Shown piece by piece: positions 1 through 9,560 of a DNA stretch of 64,000 nt. Under the pieces are notes generated by a model, which worked only from the letters and a program-made list of their open reading frames with translations, did no database searches and was not told the DNA's origin. Position numbers and translations under genes: made by a program. Within the stretch, counting starts at the first letter, position 1; each line of letters begins with the position of its first letter. The stretch comes from Protopterus annectens. Taxonomy: Eukaryota; Chordata; Ceratodontiformes; Protopteridae. Where the stretch lies: the NCBI RefSeq assembly GCF_019279795.1, contig NC_056739.1:15402792-15466791 (forward strand), in the 5' to 3' direction.

Positions 1-285
1 CTTAGCTTTGAGTAGAAGAAGAAAGTCTTCGGACTGAAGTACGTAAGAAAAAATTGTCAGGAGTCAGCCGACCGGCACTTGCGAATTGCTTTCACCGCAT
101 GGCAAGAAAGACTGGAGAACATGGCGTCGGCTGCCAGCTTTGTACTCCTGGTGCTCTGACATCAGGGAGCATAGCTGAGCAGCCGACGCTGGACCCAGAC
201 TTTGGGATTCTGGCCGACCGAGGACTGCCTGCCGGCAGGGGAGAACCCTACAGTGATGACTGCAACAGTGAAACACGATGAACAT
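1..285 (-). mobile_element. DIRS element X, 5' UTR and right inverted terminal repeat (partial)
   Basis: This stretch resembles, in the same order, the 5' leader and right inverted terminal repeat of element C (21840-22065). Shared landmarks are a CACTTGCGAATTGCTT-like block, a CGCATGGCAAGAAAGACT-like block, a GGCGTCGGC-type GC-rich block, GGCCGACCG, and the terminus ending in AACAT at 281-285. It therefore reads as the 5' end of a minus-strand DIRS whose body continues left of the window. Directly to the right, sequence matching the middle of a C-type gag begins, so X appears inserted into another DIRS (Y). It is clearly diverged from C, so it is an older or different subfamily copy. Confidence 0.6.
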
Positions 286-1344
286 CTGACAATTTAGTGC
301 CCTGATAGCAAGAGTAGCTGAAGTGTATACTTTCTAATGCCATCTGTCTAGTGCTCCGGAATCCCTATATGAGGGTGTGGCATTCTTAGCAGAGGTTGCT
401 TTAATCTCTCTAGGCCCTTGAGAAATTACCTCAGGGTCAGCAGTGGGAATTTTAAAAAGAAAATGGTGAGAGTCAGGGACACTGTAGCACCTGTCTGGTT
501 TTCTGGGTGCAGGAGGGAGGGTGTCAGGAGTCCAGCTGGATTCTAGGAAAACATCCTCCACTACATCCAGGACTGGGGGATGGCCAAGAGTCTTTGCTAT
601 GGAAGATCTAAGAATTCCCTGAGTCTCTTTTTAGACTGAGGATAGTCCTGACTCTCGCACTGGAAATGCTCCCTTAAGGTATGAAGGGTTTCCCCAAAGG
701 AAAAATCCTCTGGGGGAGAGGCTGAAGAGATGGAATCCTCTGCATCAGAATCCTCATAAGTAGAGAGGGGTTGCATGTCTTCATATTCAGATGTATCAGA
801 GTCATCTGACTCTTGTTCAGACAAAACTACAGGGGACAGATCTCTTTTCCTTTTGGAGGGGGTAGCTTGGCTTCCCCTGATCAGCATGATAAGGTCTTCA
901 GCCATTTTAACCATTTGAGACTGAGGCAAGGAGGCAGGTGCCTGAGATTGGGTCGTCCGTTTCTTGGGTGTGGTTCATACCCTGGGCCTAAGATTGGGTC
1001 ATCGGTTTCTTGGGTGTGGTTCATACCCTGGGCCTAAAAAACTCGGTCATTTTCAAAAGAATGGTAGTAGCAAAAGAAGACGTCGGTTTGTGTCGAGAAA
1101 TGGTAGTGCAAAGGACTTCCTCAGAAGCCAGTGCCTGCTTAGCGGCTCCAGATCCATCCAATGTAGAGATGTCCTCAGGATCCTTAGTCAAGGAAGAGTT
1201 TTGTGGCATACCGGACTCCGAAAGGGTCTCAGTAACGGCCAGCAAATCCACAGAAGCGGGCATCAGGGGCTGCAAAAGCGCCTCACTGAGGACCTGAGAA
1301 CTGACGACTAGCTTAACGGAAACATTGTCGGTAGGTCTGGACAT
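286..1344 (-). pseudogene. DIRS element Y, gag fragment (C family), broken
   Basis: Minus-strand remains of a DIRS gag gene related to element C. The peptide at 597-929 contains KMAEDLIMLIRG, an acidic serine-rich run and ASPPEDFSFGETLHTLREHF, which match KMAEDLITLIRG and ASPPEDFSFSETLHSMREHF in C at 20966-21430. A second open piece at 1021-1344 looks like the serine/threonine-rich part that lies upstream in gag. The N-terminal zinc-finger region and the 5' terminal repeat are missing, because at about 1345 the sequence switches to a piece of another DIRS. The left edge at about 286 is where element X is inserted. No intact protein can be made. Confidence 0.6.
946..1037. repeat. 46-bp tandem duplication in Y gag
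   Basis: Two adjacent near-identical 46-bp copies (946-991 and 992-1037), each running from GATTGGGTC to GGGCCTAA and differing mainly at GTCC versus ATCG near the start. The period is not a multiple of three, so the duplication shifts the gag frame. Confidence 0.8.
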
Positions 1345-1442
1345 GTACAGTCTGTCTCTGTCTTTTTGGCACTAAAAGCAATCTTGAATAAATTCTGGAT
1401 CCTATCTGGTCTCGGGAGACTTCTTGGAGTAACCTAGTGAAG
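1345..1442 (-). mobile_element. DIRS element Z, reverse-transcriptase N-terminal scrap
   Basis: The segment carries the landmark CTTTTTGGCACTAAAAG followed by CTGGATCCTATCTGGTCTCG. In the other copies this is the start of the reverse-transcriptase region (for example 9530-9600 in A). The next section of the same kind of element resumes at about 32827, after the L1. The simplest reading is that L1 inserted into Z here, with loss of roughly 150 bp of Z. The left boundary, against Y, is a rearrangement or deletion joint that I cannot resolve. Confidence 0.5.
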
Positions 1443-2140
1443 AGTATAAAGCAGCTGCACACAGACCTGGTTAAAATAAACAAAACACTAAAGGAGTATA
1501 AGAACACAAACAATAAAAAGCTGGAAAAACTGGAAGAAGTTTTAAACAGATATTCAGATAATGTGACAGAATTGCAAAACTCAGAGGTTGAAATGAAGAA
1601 AAGGCTGGCTAAATTATGAGACTGCACAAGAAGAGATGCTTCAAAAAATAATAAAATTAGAGTACAGAATAAGTAGGGAAAACCTGAGATTTTATGCTGT
1701 ATCAGAGATGTTGGAAGGAACAGACTGCATTAATTTTATGAAAGCACAAATAAGCACTTGGACTGGCATTCCAGAACAGGAACTGTTAACTGAAAGGGCA
1801 CATCATCTGTATGCTCCAAATCTGGTTACTAAAAAAACACCTAGACCTTTAATAGTAAAATGCAGTCTTATCAACAGAAGGAGCTAATTTTGACAAAACT
1901 GTGGCAGAAAGATAAGGTGCTAAAAGTGTGACATAGTAGAGTGTTTGTGGAGAATGATTAGTCAGTGTACAACAGACAGAAGAGGAGTAAATATGTTCCA
2001 TTATTTAGGGAATATCAAAAAGCAGGCATGAGATTCAAAGTGCAGTACCCAGCCTTCTTCAAAGTGTTTTTCCCCAGGAGGGGCAAAATAATTTTATGAT
2101 GAAGTACATGCTAAGGAGGAAATACAAATGTTTGTCCAAC
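1443..2140 (+). pseudogene. L1 ORF1 (RNA-binding protein), 5'-truncated and frameshifted
   Basis: L1 ORF1 protein is a trimeric coiled-coil RNA chaperone that packages LINE RNA. Visible parts are a lysine/leucine-rich heptad-like coiled coil (1437-1619), then LEYRISRENLRF, which fits the start of the RNA-recognition domain, then ERAHHLYAPN, which fits the conserved ERAHR motif (1636-1887). A C-terminal part with REYQKAGMRFKVQYPAF appears at about 2005-2065, matching the usual YPA-containing domain. A stop at 1617-1619 and several frame changes separate these blocks, so the gene is dead. The start codon region is lost at the L1 5' truncation. Confidence 0.75.
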
Positions 2141-3456
2141 AAAAAGTGAGCTGTGAATCAGAACCACTGTTTCAGTTGCTTGAGAAAGGGAAGAAAACAT
2201 AAAAATTGACTAGAAGAAGCTGGAATATGTTGAAATGAAGCAGACAGGATCTGGGAGATAGAGATGAACAGGATTAAAGCTAGCAACATGGAAATCAACA
2301 CCTCTGGGATGACAAAGCAATAATTATATTTGTGAAAAGACAGAAGAGGGAAATCTGAAAATATTGAACTTACTTGGACTTTGTTAAATTTGTGGGGAAC
2401 TTTAATGCTTATACCCTGCTTCATGTTGTTAATGTTTGGAGAATAAAATCAACGGATGGACTGAATGGAAATATTGGATTTTTGTGGACTTTTTTTAATT
2501 TGTAGAAGACTCTAAAGAATATGTCCTACATTATGTCATTAAGCTTCAGAGAACTACTTTGGAGAGGGAAGGAGAAGGGAGAAAGTTAACTGTAAATATT
2601 TTTTTTTCTTTCTTAATGGTAATGTTTAAATGCTGCATGAATTTTTTAGCAAGCTATGAATTAAAGCTTTTTACAGTTCTTTTTTAATGTAATGGAAATA
2701 TTAATATCAACAGGTGCTTTTGTTTTTTTTTTCTTTTTCTTCCTTCTCTCTTTTTACCTGTTCAGTTTTAAGAAATGAAGGCAATGCAGTGTGAGAATAA
2801 AGGAGAAAGGAAGGGTCTAGTTAAGACAGCATGGCAAAAGAAAAATTAGTGTGCTTTTTCTCATGCTTGCATAGGCAAGTGATTGGGTTAACACTGGGAT
2901 TTATCCAGCAACAAGTACATTACAAAACATATAAATGGAAAAGAATATGGAATATTATAAACCCTTTTTTCTAGCAAACAAGGTATCCTTAGCAGTTTCT
3001 GTCTGGTTGCATGTCACCAGAAGACAATCTGATAATGAAAACTGGCTTGGAGAAAATGTTTACTGAAAGCATTCAAGTGTTTTCTTAGCTGGGAGAGCTA
3101 TAAAGATAAAGATAAGACAGAAATCAGACAGCATTTACTAAAAGCACAGGCTGTATCATGTGTCTTAGAATGAGTGACCTTTCTTTTTGGGTGTCTCTAG
3201 CCTGTGAGTGTGGATATCATTTTAGAATACTTGTTCTTATTATGTAGATAGTTTTGTGTGTTATTAAGTTATTATGTTTTAGGGCGGTATTGGGGGGTGT
3301 GTGGATTTGTTTGAAAGTTTTCAATAAAACAAAAAATTCTCCAAGATGTGACAGAGGCTCAAACAAAGATGGCAAGAAACAAATGTATAAAGGATTAATC
3401 TGGCAAATGGTGCATGCATTGAATACAAAAGCTGGAAGCATACATTTAACAAAAAA
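2141..3456 (+). other. L1 inter-ORF spacer, no gene seen
   Basis: About 1.3 kb between L1 ORF1 and the point where DIRS A is inserted. It is A/T-rich with no convincing coding potential. Two imperfect copies of a block of about 105 bp (about 2355-2462 and 2469-2577) share a TATTG...GGACTTT...AATTTGT pattern, suggesting an old spacer duplication. The length is long for an L1 spacer, so part of it could be another unrecognised insertion. Confidence 0.4.
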
Positions 3457-3756
3457 AGAAGTTATGTTCTTATCATAACGTTCCATCTGTGTTGCTGATC
3501 TTCATTCATTCATTACTGATGGGTGTGGGTTCTGTCCTCGGAACTGAGTTGACCATTATAACAAGCTCACGCCAGCCAAAAAACTCTCAAGGTAAGTCTT
3601 ACCCATAGTTCCCCTCTCTATATTACCTCAGATCAAGTTTCCCCATAAGGACAGGAAAGAAAAGTGGAGGCTTTATGTGAGCAACTTCCTTAGCATAGAC
3701 AGGACCATATATGAACCTCCAGGAGTCTTTCGGAGGGGGATGGTGTGTGGGTTCTA

Positions 3757-3850
3757 ATGAATGAATAAAGATGAACAACACGGACGGAACGATATGGTAA
3801 GAACATACCGTCTTTATCTGATGTTGTTAATCTTCATTCATTCCTTCCTG
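3757..3850. repeat. Internal complementary region of DIRS A
   Basis: The block reads as the reverse complement of the left terminus (GGTAAGAACATACC) joined to the reverse complement of the right terminus (ATCTGATGTTGTTAATC). In the DIRS replication model this region is the splint on which the two termini are joined when a circle is made. Confidence 0.75.
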
Positions 3851-5276
3851 ACAGGACAGAGTCCCTAGCTACTTTGTTTCCTGGGAGGCCCTAAAGAAAA
3901 ATATTCCTGAGTACCACTGAACCAAAGGAAGCACTCCCCCTGGAGACCATATCCAATTTGTAATGAGTGATAAAAGTATGAAGGGTAGATCATGTCGCTG
4001 CTGCACAAATGTCATCCATAGAAGCTTTTGCATGGAAAGCAACAGACGTTGCAACTGATCTTGTGGAATTGCTTTGACTTTATATAGCAATGAGGCTTTG
4101 TTATGTCGGAAAATGAAACAAATACAGTCTCTCAACCATTTAGACAAGGTAACTTTTGACACCGGTCTCCTCAATCTCGGTCCCGAGAATGAGATGAATA
4201 ATTGTTCAGATTTTCGTAATGACTTAGTTTAACTACTAATAACCCAGCTTCCCATATCAACCTCTATGGCTTTAGTCAAATAATAAAAACCTCTACTAGG
4301 ATTAATGAATCTAACAACAAAGAAAGCACTCTAGATTGGATACTCATTAACAAACCACAACTTAAATATCAGTCTGGAACAAAACCTGATGACTTTAGTG
4401 ATCACAATCTAACCTTTATTATTAGACAAAGAAATGCCTCTAACAATACACCTATCTATAGGACCCTACGCAATCTCAAATGTTTCAACCCTACTCAATT
4501 TAAAACTGAATTAAAGGCCTGCAATTGGAACCCACTAAAGACACTTCCCCTTGAAGAAGCTGTGCTTTACTTCAACACCACTTTCCTAACTATTCTAGAT
4601 AATCATGCACCATCACGCTCCATCCGAATTAAATCTAAACCTGCCCCCTGGCTATCTAAAGATACAAGACAAAAAATGTTACTTAGAAACAAAGCATGGA
4701 AAAAATGGCGAGCTAGCAAATCTAGTGTAGACCAACAGACCTTTAGACATCTAAGAAACTGTACCAAAAAAGCTATTTTTTTTCTGATAAAAGAACTTAT
4801 TATAGTAATCTCCAACAAGCTAACCACAATAACCCTCAAAAATTCTGGTCAACCCTTAACAGGCTTCTACACCCTGGACAAACTACCACTCCTTCCCCTA
4901 CCGGATCTGAAAAGAATTCCACCCTTGATACTGCCAACACTTTCAACTCTTTCTTTATTGATACTATTAACTCTTTGGCCTCGCACCTCTCTAGTGACAA
5001 CACTAGTATCCCCGACCCCGCCTCCTCCAAACTACCAACCTTTAGGCTACAACCCATCTCCACTGCCATCATACAAAAATGTATTCACAAACTCAAACCA
5101 TGCACCCCCTCTGCTGACCAACTCCCATCTGAATTCCTTCAAAAAGCAGCCTCTGAAATTGCCTATCCCATATCTATTCTCATTAATAGAACTATAAATG
5201 AAGAAACCATACCTGACATCTGGAAAATCTCTCACATCATACCCTTACACAAAGGAGGTAACTCCTATGAATACTC

Positions 5277-5417
5277 CACGTGCAAACTTCGGACAAAGCC
5301 GAAAAACAAACTTGAAAACTTAAAAGGACACTGGATGTAGAATAGTCCACAATAGAGGCAATAGAAACTAGCGCTTTCTTTCACTTTATTTTCCGTGAAC
5401 TTCTTCAGAAACAAAGA
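5277..5417 (-). mobile_element. Short Penelope-like terminal fragment with hammerhead-like motif
   Basis: A 141-bp insertion interrupts the LINE reverse-transcriptase frame. It is flanked by perfect 13-bp direct repeats CCTATGAATACTC (5264-5276 and 5418-5430), which is a target-site duplication. The LINE reading frame lines up again across it. Read on the minus strand, the insert starts with a CTGAAGA box, then a hairpin, then GAAAGCGCTA. This layout matches hammerhead-type motifs known from termini of Penelope-like elements. No coding sequence is present. Confidence 0.6.
5369..5408 (-). ncRNA. Hammerhead-ribozyme-like motif (minus strand)
   Basis: On the minus strand, CTGAAGA at 5408-5402 fits the hammerhead CUGANGA box. 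A hairpin follows, with arms GTTCAC (5400-5395) and GTGAAA (5384-5379) giving five pairs. Then come GAAA (5378-5375), a palindromic GCGC (5374-5371) in the place of a minimal helix III, and UA (5370-5369). An additional A lies between the CUGANGA box and helix II, which departs from the catalytic consensus. Helix I is not convincing here. It may be inactive. Confidence 0.45.
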
Positions 5418-8164
5418 CCTATGAATACTCTAATTATAGGCCCATAGCTCTCTTGTCCCCACTAGCAAAAATCATGGAAAAATGTGTCCATTATCAGTTA
5501 ATGGACCACCTAATAAAAAACAACATTCTCATTCCCTGTCAACATGGCTTTAGGCCTTTTCATAGCACAACCACCGCTCTCCTCACCTTTACAGACCTTA
5601 TTAACAAGAATCGAAATAATAACACCCTGTCCTCAGCTCTCTTCATTGACCTATCTAAAGCCTTTGATATGGTCAACCACTCTATTCTCTTAAAAATTCT
5701 TGAATCTCTCTCCTTAGAATCTAAGGCTGTCCACTGGTTTTGTTCCTATCTCACAAACAGGAAACAAGCCGTTCTCTGGGATAATAAACTCTCATCCCTT
5801 CTCCCAATTTCACTTGGCGTCCCCCAAGGCTCTATTCTTGGACCACTTCTTTTCTCCCTCTTTATAAATGACTTACAAACAGCTATCCCCCAGGCTACTT
5901 GTATACAAAATGCTGATGATTCCACATTAATTTGCTCTGCTAAATCCATCTCTGAACTTCAAAGTAATACTCAAGCTGTTTTCTCTAAAGTTGAAACTTG
6001 GTTCTCAAAACGCTGCCTACTCCTAAATGCTAAAAAAACCAAACTCCTACTCTTTAAGCCCACTACCAGATCCCCTACATTAGACTTTACTATCCTATCT
6101 AACAATGGAACCATTATATCACCTGACCCCAATACCAAACTGCTAGGTGTCACGATTGACAACAACCTTACCTTTGATTGTCATATCAATAATAACATTA
6201 AATCTGTAAACAGGAAACTCGGCTCTCTCTATAGAATTAAAACTTTCTTAACCTCCCAAGCCAAAGCTACTCTTGCCCACTCTCATCTTATCTCTACTCT
6301 TCTCTACGCCTCACCAATCTATACTAACCTTAAGAAAAATAATCTCTCAAAATTATCGTCCACGTACAATAATATAGCTAGATTTGTCACTGGTAAACCC
6401 TTCAGAGCTCACCACTGTCTGAATCTGCAGCAACTTAACTGGCTTGAACTGTCAAACATGTTGCTTCGTTCCCAACTGACATTTGTCCAAAGAGCATTCT
6501 ACCAACCTCACAACACACCTATACTCTCCAACCTCATAACCCCCTACTCTAATCTGAATTCCCTCCGTTCATCAAGTAAGCTGCTAGTTACCTTAACCAA
6601 ATCCAATAACCTAGCAGGTGACTCCCTTTTCTCTAATACTATTGGAAAACACTGGAATCAACTGCCTACTGAACTTACTTCCATTGCATCTACTGTTCTG
6701 TTTAAACAAAAACTCAGAATTTACCTTAAAAGCCACTGGATGTGTCCCTGCTCTAATCCTGACTAAAGTTATTTGCTTCATCTAATCCATCTTTCTCTCC
6801 ATACTTTACTCTCCATCCTGCTTCCTCTCTTCACCTTTCTTTCTCTACCTCTTTAAACTCCTCCTCTTCATCTTTCCTCCTTATGGCTACAAATCTCTTT
6901 CAAACAAGTATTTGTCTCCTTATTTTTGCTCTCTCACTTTTGCTGCTTCTCTTTCCTTGATCTTTACTCTCTCTTCCTGGTATGAAAACATGTTAGTATG
7001 TTCATCATGATGTTACTTATTCCCTAGAAAGTCAACTTCCTTTTCTTTCTTTTGATAACTTTCTTTCATTTCTCTTTCCCTGCTCATACTCTTACTATTC
7101 TTGTTTAGAAATAGGTAATAATGTGTATTATGATATTTGTGCTTAAAATGTATTTCCTTTTGTTTAAATGTGGAGCTTTTCTCCCCGGGCCTCTGCTGAA
7201 AATGGAAATATATCCAGTTGGACTAGCCCGGTCAACAAATATAAAATAAATAAAATAAAATAAATTCTGTCTACATAAAAACGCAATTGCCTATGCACAT
7301 CAAGCAAATGTAGTGCATATTCTCCTTTGTTAGAAAAATTTGGAAAGAAAACTGGTAGATTTATGGTTTGATTAATAGTCAATTCTGAAATAACTTTGGG
7401 TAAAAAGGAGGGGTTAGTCTGGAGTGATACTCTGTCCTTATGAAACACTATGTAAGGATGTTTTATGCACAAAGCTTGCAACTCTGAAATGCATCTAGCT
7501 GAGGTAATGGCCACCAAGAACAAAGTCTTCCAGGATAAAAATTTTAGATCACAGTTGGCAGCCAACTCAAAGGGAGGACGAGTCAAGGACTGAAAACCTA
7601 AAGTTAAATTCCAAGGCTCGTCAGTGGTTTGAAAGGGGGGGGGGTCAAATGTGTGCAAATCCTTTCAAAACATTTTTTCAGAGACAGTGTGAAATTAAGG
7701 AAGAGTCCTCGAAACTATTATGGAAATTGGAGATTGTGGCCAAATGTACTCGAATAGTTGACACTGCAGCCCCTGAATGGAGAAGGTTAGATAAGTAATC
7801 TAGCACTGCAGAAAGCAGAGCTGAAAAAGGTTCAATTCTATTTTTACAAGACCAAAAAAATGAATCTCTTCCACTTACTTAGATAAAGTTTCCTGGTGGA
7901 TGGTTTATGGGAAGCCAGAAGAATGTGACATACAGGGAAGGAGAGGTTGTTTTGCCTGGCAATTACTGGAAGTGGAGGAGCCAAGTCAGCCTGAGGCTCA
8001 ATATGTTCAGATGAATCAACCCCTGTGGGTGTGACAGCAGATCTGGAGTTGGATCCAGAATCCAAGGTTGATGTAATAGGTGAGGCCAAAGGAAGGGAAA
8101 CCAAATTTTTCAGGGCTGGAAGGGTGTAATGAGGATTATTTCGCTTTTCAACTGTAGCGCTTTC

Positions 8165-9560
8165 TTCAAAAATTGTCAGAGAAAGGGGAGGGTATCCATA
8201 AAGTCCCGTGGACCAATCATGCACTACAGCATCCCTCGGGGACTCCCCCTGTGGGGGGAGTTAGGGCAAAGTAACTGCTGCATTTGTGATTTGCAGGGGA
8301 CGCAAACAGATTGCAGCAAGGCTGGCCCCAGCGACTGAAGATCTCTGCCTCTACGACAAGATTAAGGGACCACTAGTGAGGCAGAATAATGCATTTGTTC
8401 ACTTTGTCTGCAATCACACTAAAATCCCTGGGAATGTGCACTGATAACAGAAAGAGGTTGAAAGCCATCGCCCACTGCCAAATTCTCATGGCCTCTCAAC
8501 ACAGCGGGTAGGACTTGGTTCCTCCTTGCTTGTTGATGTACCAAGCACTGACATGTTGTCAGACTGGATGGCAATCATTCCTGAAGGGAGAACAGATCGA
8601 AATGCTTGCAACACTAGAAGCACTGCCCTCAGTTCTGGAACACTGATATGCAGGTTGGCCTCTAAGGGTGACCAAGTGCCTTGGACTGTCCTTCCCTGGA
8701 AATTACTCCCCACCCAATGAGGGAGGTATCTGTGGTCACTGTGGCTCTGAGTTGAAGAGAAAGGGTGACTCCATAGGTGCTCTTTTGGCTTCATCCACCA
8801 AATTAAATCTTGTTTGCACCGATTTGTTATCCTGATTTGAAAAGACATGGGATGAGTCAAATGGGACCACTGCGTTAGCAAAAGCCACTATAGGAGAGTC
8901 TCATGTGTAGCCTTGCCAGGGGAGCTATTGTTATTGAAGCTGCCGTTGGCCCCAATAGTTGCAAGACTGCCCGAGCCGAAGCTTTGTTCTGACAGAGCAT
9001 CACCCAAAGATGAGATCCGAGTCCTTCCAGTCTGTGAAGTGGAGGGAAAATTGGCAAGACTGAGTATCAAAATTTGCTCCTATGAACTCTATTCTTTGAG
9101 AAGGAGTCAAGTGGCATTTCTCCTTGTTTACTGCTATCACTAAGTGTTCCAGTAGTCGTAGGGCATAGTGAATGGCTGAAACCAGTAGATGCTTGGTTGG
9201 GGCAGTGATGAGCAAATCGTCTAAGTATGGAAACACCCGGAAATCCTTGCAGTCTCAAGTGAGCTGTTACCACTGACATGCGAACACTCTGGGGGCTGTA
9301 GAGAGACCAAAGGTCAGCACTCAGAATTGGTAGTGATTGACTCCCAGCCGGAAGCGGAGGAATCTCCTGGAGCATTTGTCCATTTTTATATGGTAATACC
9401 AGTCCTGAAGATCTACTAAGCAGATCCAATTGTCATTCGGCAGAAAAGGAAGTATAGACAGCTGGAATTTTGTTTGTTTGATAAATTTGTTTAGGATGCT
9501 GAGGTCCAGGATTGGCCTCCAGTACCCTGTCTTTTTTGGCACTAAAAAGAACCTCGAGTA
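8165..9560 (-). pseudogene. DIRS A pol: reverse transcriptase, RNase H, methyltransferase-like
   Basis: The reverse transcriptase copies the element RNA, and RNase H removes the RNA strand. On the minus strand the RT begins with PKKTGYWRPILDLSILNKF (9542 downwards), then LQDWYYHIKMD, and the catalytic box PYLDDLLITA at about 9216-9227. RNase H follows at 8486-8881, with LHISVPELRAVLL and IQSDNMSV as active-site regions. The methyltransferase-like domain typical of DIRS1-type elements (a DLFAS, YAFPP-like and APxWPRQ-type region in intact copies) is only a degraded trace at about 8165-8450. Frames change several times, so no complete protein is possible. Confidence 0.75.

Larger units (their letters stand above)
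4240..6766 (+). pseudogene. LINE ORF2: endonuclease C-terminus and reverse transcriptase
   Basis: ORF2 normally nicks target DNA and reverse-transcribes the LINE RNA there. About 4300-4420 encodes STLDWILIN and DDFSDHNLTF, matching the end of the AP-type endonuclease (SDH motif). A long open frame at 5453-6766 (437 residues) gives the reverse transcriptase: HGFRPFHSTTTALL, ALFIDLSKAFDMVNHSILL, GVPQGSILGPLLFSLFINDL, and the catalytic box, which reads NADD instead of YADD. The C-terminal region ends near KSHWMCPC. The frame is broken at about 4800 and again by the 141-bp insertion at 5277, so the gene is inactive. Confidence 0.85.
4232..7263 (+). mobile_element. L2/CR1-group LINE inserted in DIRS A, 5'-truncated
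   Basis: A non-LTR retrotransposon fragment on the plus strand, beginning inside the endonuclease domain and ending in a TAAA-type tail (TAAAATAAATAAAATAAAATAAA-like, about 7240-7263). DIRS A recombinase sequence stops at about 4231 and resumes at about 7264. The reverse-transcriptase motifs fit the L2/CR1/Rex1 group; the exact clade cannot be named by eye. No clear target duplication was seen. A smaller element has inserted into it at 5277-5417. Confidence 0.8.
3869..8224 (-). pseudogene. DIRS A tyrosine recombinase, split by a LINE
   Basis: The tyrosine recombinase integrates the circular DNA form of DIRS elements. The N-terminal part (7844-8224) ends with SHKPSTRKLYLSKWKRF, a motif shared by every copy in the window. 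The catalytic part is at 7264-7658 (KDRVSLQTNPSFLPKV, LDVHRQLRFYVDR), and the C-terminus is at 3869-4231. The LINE at 4232-7263 separates them. Catalytic damage is visible: the first arginine block reads SARCISELQAL where intact copies have SARRVSELQAL, and the HxxR motif reads NSTR in the shifted frame. At least one frameshift is present near 4060. It cannot be functional. Confidence 0.75.

Noticed and set aside
2158..2424. Hydrophobic minus-strand open frame in the L1 spacer
   Set aside because: No motif, no homologous copy in the window and A/T-rich composition explain it.
8150..8170. AGCGCTTTCTTC, resembling the complement of the hammerhead core
   Set aside because: It falls in the decayed DIRS A coding region, lines up with ordinary pol sequence in other copies, and lacks a CUGANGA box and a helix II.
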